Below are positions 50,754 to 60,399 of a stretch of 64,000 nucleotides of DNA, one piece after another. The translations under genes and the position numbers were made by a program. This DNA comes from Mucilaginibacter sp. OK098 (GTDB lineage: Bacteria > Bacteroidota > Bacteroidia > Sphingobacteriales > Sphingobacteriaceae). Under the pieces are notes generated by a model, which was not told the DNA's origin, searched no databases, and saw only the letters and a list, made by a program, of their open reading frames with translations. How positions within the stretch are numbered: the first letter of the stretch is position 1; each line of letters starts with the position of its first letter. The stretch lies in assembly GCF_900142915.1 (NCBI RefSeq), contig NZ_FRCM01000006.1, positions 261,503 through 325,502 on the forward strand, given 5' to 3'.

Positions 50754-51563
50754 TTAATTAACACGTGGCTGATTCATTGCTGAAAGCATATTGCCGTATA
50801 TTGAATTTAATGTCGACAGGTTTTTAGCTAAGCGGTTAACTTCTTCCTTAAACTGCTTTGAATCATTTGCTGACGCATTAAAATCCTGAATAGTTGACGA
50901 CATTTCCTGGTAAAACTTATTCATTGATTTTAAATGATTACTTGAATCCTGCAGCTCCAGCTCATAAACAGCATTTAAGGCTGTTAAATTCTTGGCCATT
51001 TTGTTGATCTGCTCATGGTATGATTTTGAATCGACATTTGAGTCGGCCATTTCTGCCAGGTTTGCTGAGGCTTTTTCAAATGCATTGTTTAAGTTATCAT
51101 AACTTGCTGATGCCTGCTTAATTTTATTGGTGAAAGCAATGGTTGCATCGCCGGCATCGGTAACACGTGAAATAGAATTCACTTTGTCGCCAAATGTTCT
51201 TAAGCCGTTTGCAAGACTGTTTATTAGTTCCGGACCAATTTTAGCTTCGCTCAGCATGGCATCTAAAGCGGCTGTATTTGAAAAGCTATCGCCCATTGGT
51301 ACTGCTTTTCTTACTGTTGCCTGTGGCAGCTCGCCATCATAATCTTCGTCCAGTTCAGGGTAAGCACGCCTCCAGTCAAGTTCTTTCTCTTCCCTCTGAA
51401 ATCCTAAAAGGAAGAACAAAATGGCTTCTGCCGATAGCCCCCCTGCAATAAACCAGGTAGCGCCCGGCCAGTGCAATATTTTAAACATCAAGCCCACAAT
51501 AACCACTGTTGCGCCCCATGATACGATATTATTAATTCCGTAAGGTTGTTTCTTCCCAGCCAT
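50754..51563 (-). CDS. gldL: Gliding/type IX secretion motor protein GldL
   Basis: A 269-residue inner-membrane protein with two helices at about residues 12-31 and 36-54. Glu46, in LSAEAILFF of the second helix, corresponds to the glutamate that GldL needs for proton-driven motion; Lys28 in the first helix is also at the conserved position. A coiled-coil cytoplasmic domain follows. It forms the motor pentamer around two GldM copies. Confidence 0.95.
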   Translation of the reverse strand: MAGKKQPYGINNIVSWGATVVIVGLMFKILHWPGATWFIAGGLSAEAILFFLLGFQREEKELDWRRAYPELDEDYDGELPQATVRKAVPMGDSFSNTAALDAMLSEAKIGPELINSLANGLRTFGDKVNSISRVTDAGDATIAFTNKIKQASASYDNLNNAFEKASANLAEMADSNVDSKSYHEQINKMAKNLTALNAVYELELQDSSNHLKSMNKFYQEMSSTIQDFNASANDSKQFKEEVNRLAKNLSTLNSIYGNMLSAMNQPRVN

Positions 51564-51612
51564 AGTAATTTGAAAAAGATTAGATATTGTTTTTTATTTG
51601 GTTTTTATGTAA

Positions 51613-52932
51613 TTATCGTTTATCCCTGAGGTCGCGCCCAAGGAAAGAAGTTACGCAGCGGAAACCTATGTATGATTTTGCGGTATCCTGGTACTCATAA
51701 GTACGTGTTGAGTTTTGAAGAAAATAGCCAATATCCTTCCATGAACCGCCACGTACTACTTTACGTTTCAGTACTTCAGGGTCACTGGCTTTAGCTTCAT
51801 AATTAAAAGTAGGTGCAAGATCATGCACAAACGTTGATGCAGATTCGTCAAATGCCGACATGGTCCATTCAGCCACATTTCCAGCCATATTATACAAGCC
51901 ATAATCATTAGGGAAATACGACTTAACATTTACAGTGTAAGCCCCGCCATCATCGGTATAGTTACCTCTGCCGGGTTTAAAATTAGCCAGTAAGCATCCC
52001 TTTGCATTTTTTGCATACGGGCCGCCCCATGGGTAATCAGTTCCTATCCTTCCGCCGCGTGATGCATATTCAAACTGAGATTCAGTAGGAAGTTCGTAAC
52101 GTGCGCGGTGGGGTAGTTTCCTTGAGTCTTTATAAGCTTCGTTATAACGTGTGCGCCATACGGTAAACGCACGCGCCTGGCGCCAGGTTACACCCACCAC
52201 AGGGTAATTACGGAAAGCCGGGTGAGAAAAATAGGCCTCGGTCATGGGCTCATTGGCTGCGTATGAAAAATCACTCAGCCAAACAAGCGTATCCGGGTAA
52301 ACCGGTACAGTATCCCTTAGTATGAAATCTGAACGTTTTTTGGTTTTATCATTCTTATAATCGGATGCGTTACGCAAAACCATTAAAGCAAAATTATATT
52401 TCAGCAAACGTACATCCAGTTCGTCGCGGTCAAAAACGCGGTCATCACCCTGGTAATACATTCCCTGCAACTTTGAAGCATTAGCTGCAGCTCCTTTACC
52501 CTTACGATTGCTCATTACCGGGTATTTTTTCACATAATCCCAATTGATATATTTCTTGCCGCTTGGGCTTGGTGTTGCCCCCTTGCCTGCTTTCATATAA
52601 TATTTATCGTCGCTGATATAATTGGTGATAGCGATCGAGTCGCGCACCCAATTTACAAACTGGCGATACTGGCTATTTGAAATTTCGGTTTGGTCCATAA
52701 AAAATGGAGCCACTGTAACTTGTTTGGTTTGTGCTATTTGAGAAAAGGTGATATCCTGGTCTGTTTGCCCCATCAGGAATGAACCTCCAGGTATGTAAAC
52801 CATACCATATGGCACCTCTGCACGAAATGAACGTTGCGGAACCCCGGTAAGTTCTCCCCTGTCACCACCTTTGCCACAGCCACTTAGAACGCCAACTGCC
52901 AAAACCCCTAATAAAAAGTATAATTGTTTCAT
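51613..52932 (-). CDS. gldK: Gliding/type IX secretion lipoprotein GldK
   Basis: The ATG at 52932 (MKQLYFLLGVLAVGVLSGCG) gives 439 residues; a TTG four codons upstream is unnecessary. A lipobox LSGC leads into an FGE-sulfatase domain (residues about 45-435) with YIPGGSFLMGQTDQD, RYELPTESQFEYASRGG and VRGGSW...GFRCVTS. GldK forms the outer-membrane-anchored ring with GldN. No porP/sprF gene lies upstream. Confidence 0.95.
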   Translation of the reverse strand: MKQLYFLLGVLAVGVLSGCGKGGDRGELTGVPQRSFRAEVPYGMVYIPGGSFLMGQTDQDITFSQIAQTKQVTVAPFFMDQTEISNSQYRQFVNWVRDSIAITNYISDDKYYMKAGKGATPSPSGKKYINWDYVKKYPVMSNRKGKGAAANASKLQGMYYQGDDRVFDRDELDVRLLKYNFALMVLRNASDYKNDKTKKRSDFILRDTVPVYPDTLVWLSDFSYAANEPMTEAYFSHPAFRNYPVVGVTWRQARAFTVWRTRYNEAYKDSRKLPHRARYELPTESQFEYASRGGRIGTDYPWGGPYAKNAKGCLLANFKPGRGNYTDDGGAYTVNVKSYFPNDYGLYNMAGNVAEWTMSAFDESASTFVHDLAPTFNYEAKASDPEVLKRKVVRGGSWKDIGYFLQNSTRTYEYQDTAKSYIGFRCVTSFLGRDLRDKR

Positions 52933-53402
52933 CTTAAAAATCAATGTAAGCTATATAAATATAACACAATGTAACCCCCGAATATATTAATTTTGACGGA
53001 TTATATTACAAAAAACATTTTTTATCAATCAAAGCTACTGTATTTATAGTTGAAATAGCATAAACCAATAGCTAATAAAAGCATGATTATAATTAATTAG
53101 CCGAATACAATTATGCTAATTAGTTTGCTTTTTTACGAAAGTTTATAGAAAATAGTTGCAACAAGGTTAAATAAATTCCACTAAGTTAACCAAATAGTTT
53201 GGCAAATCCAGTAAGTGATTGGTTAAGTGCCTGGTATCCAATATTTATCCCATAAGTTAAATAAATGATTAACCTGCACGTAAACACGGAAAATGATTTA
53301 ACCAAACCTCATTTCGAGACAATACCTGGCATCGCTTTAGGTTATTCCTGTGTTTTTAACAATCAATACTTACAGAGGCGTAAGTTATTTCATCTTTTCA
53401 GC
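52933..53402. other. AT-rich gap between gldK and the hemD terminator
   Basis: No convincing gene is seen in about 470 bp. The part next to gldK is its promoter and leader region. A 66-codon frame at 53265-53465 runs through the terminator and has no support. Confidence 0.55.
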
Positions 53403-53456
53403 GCAGATACATACAAGAAACGCCCCGAAATATCAGGGCGTTTTTTGTATATCTGC
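53403..53456. terminator. Long bidirectional hairpin terminator after hemD
   Basis: AACGCCC...GGGCGTT is the core, extended by GCAGATA...TATCTGC to a total of about 20 paired bases with interruptions. The plus strand ends in TTTTTT. It follows the hemD stop by about 20 bp. Confidence 0.75.
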
Positions 53457-53473
53457 ATCAAATAAATATCCGG

Positions 53474-54250
53474 TTATTTATTAACCTGTTTTACATATTG
53501 TTCAATTGCCATAGTCATGGAAGGGGCGCCCGGCGTTGGAGCTGGGATATCCATTATAAGGCCTGCTTCCAAAACAGCCTTGTGGGTTGTAGCACCAAAA
53601 GCAGCTATCCTGGTGTTGTTTTGTTTAAAATCTGGAAAGTTTTTATACAGCGACTGGATACTTGACGGGCTGAAAAAAGCAATTACATCATAAAATACCT
53701 CGGCAAGGTCTGAAAGATCACTGCAAACAGTGCGAAAAAGTACCGCTGGTGTGAAATTATAGCCGTTCTCCAGCAAAAACTTTTGAGTTTCTTCTGCCGC
53801 AACATCCGAACATGGATAAAGGAATTTTTCGCTGGAATGTTTTTTTAATACCTCAGCAAGATCAGATGCGGTTTGTTTCCCAAAAAAGATCTTTCTTTTA
53901 CGGTACTGAATATATTTTTGAAGATACAGGGCAATGGTTTCCGACAGGCAGAAATATTTCATTTCTACCGGAACCTCAAAACGCATTTCTTCACAGATCC
54001 TGAAAAAGTGATCGGCCGAGTTACGGCTGGTGAAAATTACCGCGCTAAAGTCAGCCAGCGTAATTTTTTCCTTCCTGAAATCTTTCGCCGGCACGCCTTC
54101 AACATGAATAAATGATCTGAAATCAATTTTCAAGTTGAGCTTTTTAGCAAGCTCGGCGTAAGGGTTCTTATCGTTTTCTGGCTTAGGCAAAGTAACTAAA
54201 ATGCTTTTAACCTTTTTCTTTCTCTCTTCCAAATTCAAATCGTGTAACAA
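53474..54250 (-). CDS. hemD: Uroporphyrinogen-III synthase
   Basis: A 258-residue protein of the HemD family: VKSILVTLPKPENDKNPYAELAKKLN at the start, DFSAVIFTSRNSADHFF (the 'TS-x-N-a' strand-loop), FLYPCSDVAAEETQKFL and VIAFFSPSSIQSLYKNF, then RIAAFGATTHKAVLEAGL. It would close hydroxymethylbilane to uroporphyrinogen III in heme and siroheme synthesis. HemD sequences are poorly conserved, so confidence is a little lower. It follows the DUF4271 gene by 7 bp, which recurs in this phylum. Confidence 0.85.
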   Translation of the reverse strand: MLHDLNLEERKKKVKSILVTLPKPENDKNPYAELAKKLNLKIDFRSFIHVEGVPAKDFRKEKITLADFSAVIFTSRNSADHFFRICEEMRFEVPVEMKYFCLSETIALYLQKYIQYRKRKIFFGKQTASDLAEVLKKHSSEKFLYPCSDVAAEETQKFLLENGYNFTPAVLFRTVCSDLSDLAEVFYDVIAFFSPSSIQSLYKNFPDFKQNNTRIAAFGATTHKAVLEAGLIMDIPAPTPGAPSMTMAIEQYVKQVNK

Positions 54251-54257
54251 CCTTAAA

Positions 54258-55220
54258 TTATATATTAAGCGCTTTAATTAAAATTAAAATGGGGCAAATT
54301 TCGAGGGCACAAAGATAGATAAATAAATAAAATTTATGAAATCGAATGTTAGAAATGATATTTACACTGTTGCGCAGGTACTGCCATGCAAATATTATAG
54401 CTATTGATGCCAGCGTAAAAATCAATAGCCCGGGTATAAACCTGCTTGATATTAAACTAAGACAGATGGCTACCGATAAAAGAACAAAAGCTATATTAAA
54501 ATAAGTAAGATTTAATATAGCTACATACTCGCTCACCACTTTGTTTACATCAAAAACAAAGCCTATAAATTTCAATACAAAAAATTTAAGGGCAAATAAT
54601 AAGCTGATAAATACAGAAATTGAAATAAAACGCTGGAAACCGCTAACCGGTAAAATAACTTTATAAAAAACGGTAATCTGGTATAAAACAAGGCCAAAAG
54701 TTAAACTGAACAATACAAACAAGCCAATAAATGCCCACGAATTGATCATCCCGCCTTCTTTATCCAGTTGCGTTTGTTTACTGTAAAATGATTGGATAAC
54801 CATTTTAAGATCCTTACCTAAAAAAATATTGAGCAGGGCAGTATATATCAGTAAACAAATAATAATTGCAATAAGCCATGAGTCACGATAAATGCGCATT
54901 ACGCCGGTGTTCAGCTGGCTATCAGCCTTTAATGGGATATTTAAAATGGATTTTATATCATCAAATGGATTTTTTTCCGCCGCAAGCATGAACTGGCTTT
55001 TGCGCAATGAATCGGGCTTTAGCCAAATCATGGCTAATGAGTCGGCTACGAACTGATTGCGTTTTTCTTTAGCTATAGCGGTAGAGTCAGGTGCGGGAAC
55101 AGAAACCGGAGGAGCCGCTGTTATGTTGCTGTCTTTTTTTGCAGGCACTGAATCTGGTTGTGCGGTAGCCGCAAGGCAACAAATTACTATTAATAAAAAG
55201 CCAAATACAATAAACCTCAT
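54258..55220 (-). CDS. DUF4271 family membrane protein
   Basis: A 320-residue protein with a signal-like first helix (residues 4-18), a Pro-rich linker with SVPAPDSTAIAKEKRN, then about seven membrane helices (from about residue 112 to the end) ending ILILIKALNI. DUF4271 is restricted to Bacteroidota and often stands beside hemD and gld/por genes; its role is unknown. It is the first gene of the DUF4271-hemD pair. Confidence 0.8.
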   Translation of the reverse strand: MRFIVFGFLLIVICCLAATAQPDSVPAKKDSNITAAPPVSVPAPDSTAIAKEKRNQFVADSLAMIWLKPDSLRKSQFMLAAEKNPFDDIKSILNIPLKADSQLNTGVMRIYRDSWLIAIIICLLIYTALLNIFLGKDLKMVIQSFYSKQTQLDKEGGMINSWAFIGLFVLFSLTFGLVLYQITVFYKVILPVSGFQRFISISVFISLLFALKFFVLKFIGFVFDVNKVVSEYVAILNLTYFNIAFVLLSVAICLSLISSRFIPGLLIFTLASIAIIFAWQYLRNSVNIISNIRFHKFYLFIYLCALEICPILILIKALNI

Positions 55221-55435
55221 TTTATAAATAAACGCCTGCCTTATAATGCTGCAAAATTACCTTAATAATTGGTTGTTTTACAACAGCATAATTAAATTAG
55301 CGTTAAATTACTTACTTCGCATTGTTTTTACCTCACCCTGCCTCTGCAAAGAAGAGCGGTCTTAAACATTTGTTAAGTCCTTTCCTTTGGTGAAAGGGTT
55401 AAGTGAGGTACTTAAATTATGCTTTTTTAACACTT

Positions 55436-55822
55436 ATGAATACTAATCCAATAAACTTAGCCGTCAGGTTTTTATTAGAGATAGCCATGCTGATTATATT
55501 AGGTTGCTGGGGTTGGCACACATCCGCCGGTTGGATGCGATATGCAGCGGCTTTGATCCTCCCGGTAATAGCTGCCACGCTATGGGGTGTGTTCCGCATA
55601 CAAAATGACCCTAAACCCGCGCCAGTTGAAGTACCAGGGATAGTGCGGTTATTATTGGAATGGGTATTATTTGGCAGTGCAATTTTTGCATTATTTAGCC
55701 TGGGGTATTTTACCCTGGGAATTGTAATGACCATAATTGTAAAGCTACATTACATCGTGTCATATGATCGTACCTGGGCTATGCTGCAGAATAAGCCCTA
55801 TATGGGCTTTATTAACAAATAA
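55436..55822 (+). CDS. YrdB/DUF2568 family membrane protein
   Basis: The ATG at 55436 (MNTNPINLAVRFLLEIAML) gives 128 residues; a GTG 33 bases upstream is less likely. Four membrane segments lie at about residues 9-26, 32-48, 67-85 and 90-105, with the GVFRIQNDPKPAPVEVPG loop typical of DUF2568/YrdB. The function is unknown. It stands alone. Confidence 0.75.
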   Translation: MNTNPINLAVRFLLEIAMLIILGCWGWHTSAGWMRYAAALILPVIAATLWGVFRIQNDPKPAPVEVPGIVRLLLEWVLFGSAIFALFSLGYFTLGIVMTIIVKLHYIVSYDRTWAMLQNKPYMGFINK

Positions 55823-55974
55823 TCTCTTTTCTGTGCCAGTATATTGAAATGTTTGGCTGAGCACCTTTATTAGTGTAATATTGACAAATATAAGTCTGTA
55901 GAAAATTAATAAATGGATTTACCTTTATCAGCATATAATCAAACTATATAAAAACCACCGCTATAATTGATTTA

Positions 55975-57681
55975 ATGAAAAGTAAAACAAACAGAAAAAT
56001 TGGGGTATCTATCTTATGCGGCCTTATTTGCCTTAGTACCTTATGTTCATTCTATACATTAACAAAAAAAGCCTCCGGAACAAAAGAGGGCGACGAAACA
56101 CCAAAGATTGTAAATATTGTAAATTTTATCCGCTTACTTGAGCCGCGCGACCCTAATATTACGGAGGATGTATTGTATCAAACCGTGGTAAAACAGGTTG
56201 AGATCATGAAAAAATATAACCTCGGCGGAACCTTCCTGCTACAATATGATGCACTGATTGACAAAAGATATCAGAAATTGTTAGCCGGACTGCCAAAATC
56301 ATCGTTTGAAATAGGTGCCTGGTGGGAAATTCCTCAGCCATTGGTTGAAAAGGCAGGCCTTAAATGGCGGGGGCGGTATCCCTGGGACTGGAGAGCAAAT
56401 ATTGGGTTTTCCACTGGTTATACGCCTAAGGAAAGGGAGAAACTGATAGATGTTTACATGAAAGATTTTAAAAAGGTGTTTGGCTACTATCCCAAATCAG
56501 TTGCGTCATGGTTTATTGATGCTTACAGCCTAAATTACATGTATGAAAAATATCATATCGTAGCTTCAGCAAACTGTAAAGACCAATATGGTACTGATGG
56601 CTATACACTATGGGGCGGGTACTGGAACCAGGCCTATTATCCGAGTAAAATAAACTCGTATATGCCGGCTCAGCATGCTGAAAATCAGATCCCTGTTCCT
56701 ATCTTCAGAATGCTGGGCAGTGATCCTATCCGCCAGTACGATAACGGCCTTGGTACTACAAGGCAAGGTGTAGTTACCCTTGAACCTGTTTATAAATTCG
56801 GGGGCGGTGATTCCACCTGGGTAAACTGGTTCTTTAAAGCCTTTACCGACAATAGTGCACTTGGATTTAATTATACGCAGGCAGGGCAGGAAAATTCTTT
56901 CACCTGGGATGCAATGGCAAAAGGAATGGAGATCCAAATGCCATTAATTGCAAAATTACGGGATGAACACAAAATTAGGGTAGAGACGCTGGAAGCATCG
57001 GGCCTGTGGTTCAAAAAAAATTACCAGGTTACACCGGCTACTTCCTTTACAGTAGATAAAGACTTAGAAGGCAGCGATCTGAAAACTGTATGGTTTAACA
57101 GCAGGTTCTACCGCATAAATATGTTATGGGAAAATGGGAGCCTGCGGATCCGTGATTTGCATTTGTTTGATGAAAACTTTCCTTCTGTATATGAATCAAA
57201 GGTGGCAACGTCAAATGAATGTACATTTTTCACCCTTCCCATAGTTGATGGTTATATTTGGAGCAAACCCGACCAAATTGCAGGGATGCGGATTAAAGCA
57301 ATTGTGAACGGAAAAGAGGTATTGCTAACGGGACATGATCCGAAATTTACGAACACGGCAAAGGGCACCCTCCATGTATCATGGCCACTATCAACTGTAG
57401 AAGGTTCATTAGAAATTGATTTAACAGAAAAACTGGTGACGATAAGTTTAGCAAGCAAATCGCCATGCGACTGGTTTTTTGATCTGAATGCCGCAGCCAA
57501 CGCACAACTGCCTTTTAAAAAAATAAACCAGACGCACGTAGATTGCCGCTTTGAAAATACAAACTATAAACTAAAGGCAATTAAAGGCGCCTTTTCCAGC
57601 CCCGGTAACGGAACGATTTTAAGACTAAAACCCGGGATGAATAAAATTATATTAAATCTTGCCGATGTAACAAGGACCTAA
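55975..57681 (+). CDS. Exported protein beside the exopolysaccharide cluster, function unknown
   Basis: A 568-residue protein with an N-terminal hydrophobic segment (residues 10-28: VSILCGLICLSTLCSFYTL). The core (about 45-330) contains NIVNFIRLLEPRDPNITEDVL, MKKYNLGGTFLLQYDALID, FEIGAWWEIPQPL and VASWFIDAYSLNYMYEKY, a pattern like (beta/alpha)-barrel deacetylase/glycosidase-type enzymes with Asp and His at strand ends. The last 200 residues look like beta-sandwich domains. A carbohydrate-active role is inferred from that and from the neighbouring cluster. I recognise no named family. Confidence 0.6.
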   Translation: MKSKTNRKIGVSILCGLICLSTLCSFYTLTKKASGTKEGDETPKIVNIVNFIRLLEPRDPNITEDVLYQTVVKQVEIMKKYNLGGTFLLQYDALIDKRYQKLLAGLPKSSFEIGAWWEIPQPLVEKAGLKWRGRYPWDWRANIGFSTGYTPKEREKLIDVYMKDFKKVFGYYPKSVASWFIDAYSLNYMYEKYHIVASANCKDQYGTDGYTLWGGYWNQAYYPSKINSYMPAQHAENQIPVPIFRMLGSDPIRQYDNGLGTTRQGVVTLEPVYKFGGGDSTWVNWFFKAFTDNSALGFNYTQAGQENSFTWDAMAKGMEIQMPLIAKLRDEHKIRVETLEASGLWFKKNYQVTPATSFTVDKDLEGSDLKTVWFNSRFYRINMLWENGSLRIRDLHLFDENFPSVYESKVATSNECTFFTLPIVDGYIWSKPDQIAGMRIKAIVNGKEVLLTGHDPKFTNTAKGTLHVSWPLSTVEGSLEIDLTEKLVTISLASKSPCDWFFDLNAAANAQLPFKKINQTHVDCRFENTNYKLKAIKGAFSSPGNGTILRLKPGMNKIILNLADVTRT

Positions 57682-57692
57682 TTAAGGATCCA

Positions 57693-58964
57693 TTAAAAAA
57701 CATTACTTAAAAAATCATTCATCACATTATCAATATTTAAATGTTTTATAGCGTAGTTGCGTGCATTTTCTCTCTTTTTGTCAACCGAATTATCCAGGTT
57801 CATGTTATGTATTAAGTTTGATAATACCTTGTGGTTGTCCGGTTCAATAATGTATCCTAAATCATGGTCGTTAATCAAATCAAACAAGGAAGTTCCTGCT
57901 GCCGTTGTAACAATAGGCACCCCTCCTATAGCCAAAATTGAAGCTAATTTCGATGGCATTACCAAATCGCTGGCGTTTCCTTTCTGAAGCACTAAATGAA
58001 AGTCGGCCATGTTTAAAAATTCATTAAATAATTCTTTATCCTGCACAGGTAAAAAATCAATATTAACCAAACCCTTATCTTTAGCTGTTTGCATCAGTTT
58101 ATCTTTATAAGGCCCTGAACCACAAATTATAAATTTAATTTTTTTATTGTCTATTAAATCCATGGCCGTTAAAAGCATATTTTCCAGGCCCTGTTTTTCA
58201 CCAATGGCTCCGGAATATAAAAATACAATATCATCAGGTTGATAGCCCCACTTTACTTTAAGCATTTGAGGCGAGCTAAGCGGGTAAAAAAACAAAGTGT
58301 CTACCCAGTTCGGAAAATAAATTACATCCTTATCAATCTTAAATTTTATTTTGTTGATCATTCCGGGCGAGATCCCGCTCACATAATCTGCCTGGTTAAT
58401 GATATTCTTTTCAACCTTATATATATAGTCGAAAAGTTTTTTACTTGCCAGCATGTTTAATCCCTGCGCAGCTTCGATCTGCATATCCTGAATGTGGTAG
58501 ATCAATTTACCCCCCATTTTCTTTTTGATAAGCATTCCAAGGTAACCTAAATGAAATGGCGGTGCCACAGTTATGATTAAGTCATGCTTTTTTTTTGTAA
58601 GCACAAACATCCATGCAATCCACGACATGGAAGTCCAATAGGAAAAATCCTGTATAAGCCGCTTTTTACCTGTCGGTTTAGAAGGGATATAAAGAGGACA
58701 CCGGTAAATAGTAAGTGACCCACTAGCTTCCGGGTAAGTCACCTCTTCTTTTTTAAACCATCCGTTTTTATAAGGAGGCTGAATTTTCCAGTGCGGATAA
58801 TAAGGATAAGTAGTAATTACAGTGCAATGAAAGCCTTTATTAGCAAGCCAATGCATCATTTCACCATTTACTTTACCAATGCCCGTAGGCTCAGGTGAGA
58901 AATTGTGACTTATTAGAAGTACCGTTTTTTTCTGTAGCTCTGGGCTAGCCTTAAATTCTGACAT
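57693..58964 (-). CDS. WcaI-like glycosyltransferase, GT4 family
   Basis: A 423-residue GT-B enzyme. The start SHNFSPEPTGIGKVNGEMMHWL and TTYPYYPHWKI are hallmarks of the colanic-acid WcaI group. The C-terminal half has the nucleotide-sugar domain with LYSGAIGEKQGLENML and PSKLASILAIGGVPIV. It adds a sugar to a lipid-linked repeat unit. It is the downstream end of the minus-strand glycosyltransferase set and converges on the exported protein with an 11-bp gap. Confidence 0.88.
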   Translation of the reverse strand: MSEFKASPELQKKTVLLISHNFSPEPTGIGKVNGEMMHWLANKGFHCTVITTYPYYPHWKIQPPYKNGWFKKEEVTYPEASGSLTIYRCPLYIPSKPTGKKRLIQDFSYWTSMSWIAWMFVLTKKKHDLIITVAPPFHLGYLGMLIKKKMGGKLIYHIQDMQIEAAQGLNMLASKKLFDYIYKVEKNIINQADYVSGISPGMINKIKFKIDKDVIYFPNWVDTLFFYPLSSPQMLKVKWGYQPDDIVFLYSGAIGEKQGLENMLLTAMDLIDNKKIKFIICGSGPYKDKLMQTAKDKGLVNIDFLPVQDKELFNEFLNMADFHLVLQKGNASDLVMPSKLASILAIGGVPIVTTAAGTSLFDLINDHDLGYIIEPDNHKVLSNLIHNMNLDNSVDKKRENARNYAIKHLNIDNVMNDFLSNVF

Positions 58965-59276
58965 AATGTTTTGTTTAGGGCGTTAAAAGACAAACTCGAA
59001 GGATTTATCCGAAACGAAATATTTATCGAATCTTTAAATCACAGTTAAAAAACCATCGCGAATCAGTACTTTTTTACTGATTTTGGCTTTTTGGATTAAT
59101 ACTTTAAAAATAAACAATTTCCATTACAAATGCAAATATGTTACCTTTTTAATAAAATATTTGTTAATACTTTAAAAATATAATAAAATATATGATATAT
59201 ACCGTGATTTGTTCCTGGTGGGTATAAAAGCAAAAATTACCTTTTTAATAAAATATTAGTTAATTTTTTAAACTAA
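58965..59276. other. Gap with AT-rich direct repeats
   Basis: No gene is seen. TTACCTTTTTAATAAAATATT occurs at 59141-59161 and again at 59237-59257, each followed by similar GTTAAT...TTTAAA sequence. TTAATACTTTAAAAATA also occurs at 59097-59113 and 59164-59180. Confidence 0.7.
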
Positions 59277-59489
59277 ATGAAATATTGGAAATTCTATGCT
59301 TGTTTTAGTGGCATAAGAATAAAAGCAACGAAGTTTTATTGCCGGTTACCTGGTTGGAAAACTTATAGGATGAGCCACGCTAAAACGCCATCCGATGGCA
59401 GGATGAATAGCCAGGAAGGGAAACCCGGGGAAAAATATATTTCAGGGAATTATTATAATTCTATAAATGTTAAAATAAATTTGAAATAA
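59277..59489 (+). CDS. Doubtful small frame, 70 codons
   Basis: The frame starts MKYWKFYACFSGIRIKATKF and is rich in Lys, Gly and Tyr, with no signal peptide, motif or recognised family. It is the only frame of any size between the two minus-strand glycosyltransferase genes. It could be spurious; nothing but the open frame supports it. Confidence 0.22.
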   Translation: MKYWKFYACFSGIRIKATKFYCRLPGWKTYRMSHAKTPSDGRMNSQEGKPGEKYISGNYYNSINVKINLK

Positions 59490-59515
59490 GCCCTCTGTAA
59501 ATTCAGCTTCAATTT

Positions 59516-60340
59516 TCAGGATAAGTTTTTTTCCTTGATTTTGCAATAGATCTGGGTAAAGTATGACATTTTTAATATTGCAAACGCCAAGCCACGATAG
59601 CCATCGCGAAACCCTCCCATTAAAAAGAAACTTCCTAAAAAATACACCGGCCCTATAAAAATACTTTTCATCAATCTATATTTTAATTTTTGTTTCCATG
59701 TTAGCTTGCTATAAGTTTCTGGATCGTTAACTGTTTTCAGAAATCTTTCTGCTTCCCATGCAGCATAATCATTGTGCTTAATAACATAATGTGAAATTCC
59801 TCTAAAATCTTTATGATCAATTTCGCTCTGTATAACTCCAACATTCCCTTCAAGCACTGGGTATTCATGAACTTCCATGTCAAGCTTGCTCCATTTATCT
59901 TCGTCAATTCTTTCATATTCTCCTGCTTCAACTTTAAACAAGGCAAGTTTTTTTAATGGATAGCCGCCTTTAAGCTTCTTGTCTAAAAAATACCGGGTAT
60001 AATTTAACCAATAACCAACCTTGTCGTTTTTTTTAAGGCACTTTCTTACCTCCCGTTTAAAATCATCGGTCAAATATTCATCGGCATCCAAAAATAAAAC
60101 CCATTCGGTTTTAGGTTTATGGTTCCTTAAAAACCAGTTTCTCTTTTTGGGAAACTTTCCGTCCCAAACAAAATCAACCACCCCGACATTGAATTTTTTT
60201 GCAATATCCCTGGTTGAGTCGGTACTGGAAGAGTCAATTAAAACTATCCGGGAGGCAAAATCAGTTCCAATTGCAGCAAGACAACCGGGTAAATTTGTTT
60301 CTTCATTTTTTGCCGGAATGGCAATCGTTAAATCAAGCAT
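59516..60340 (-). CDS. Glycosyltransferase family 2
   Basis: A 274-residue GT-A enzyme. The start MLDLTIAIPAKNEETNLPGCL is the GT2 signature, and LFLDADEYL is the DxD-like nucleotide-sugar metal site. A C-terminal hydrophobic part (about 225-260) suggests membrane association. WaaE/KdtX-type polysaccharide GT2 enzymes look alike; the acceptor is unknown. It is in the exopolysaccharide cluster. Confidence 0.87.
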   Translation of the reverse strand: MLDLTIAIPAKNEETNLPGCLAAIGTDFASRIVLIDSSSTDSTRDIAKKFNVGVVDFVWDGKFPKKRNWFLRNHKPKTEWVLFLDADEYLTDDFKREVRKCLKKNDKVGYWLNYTRYFLDKKLKGGYPLKKLALFKVEAGEYERIDEDKWSKLDMEVHEYPVLEGNVGVIQSEIDHKDFRGISHYVIKHNDYAAWEAERFLKTVNDPETYSKLTWKQKLKYRLMKSIFIGPVYFLGSFFLMGGFRDGYRGLAFAILKMSYFTQIYCKIKEKNLS

Positions 60341-60399
60341 TGAAATTTTTAATAAGGTAAATTAATCCATAGATTGATAATGTAACAAAACCGGAAAAA

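Noticed and set aside
53265..53465. 66-codon plus-strand frame
   Set aside because: It runs straight through the long terminator hairpin and has no other support.
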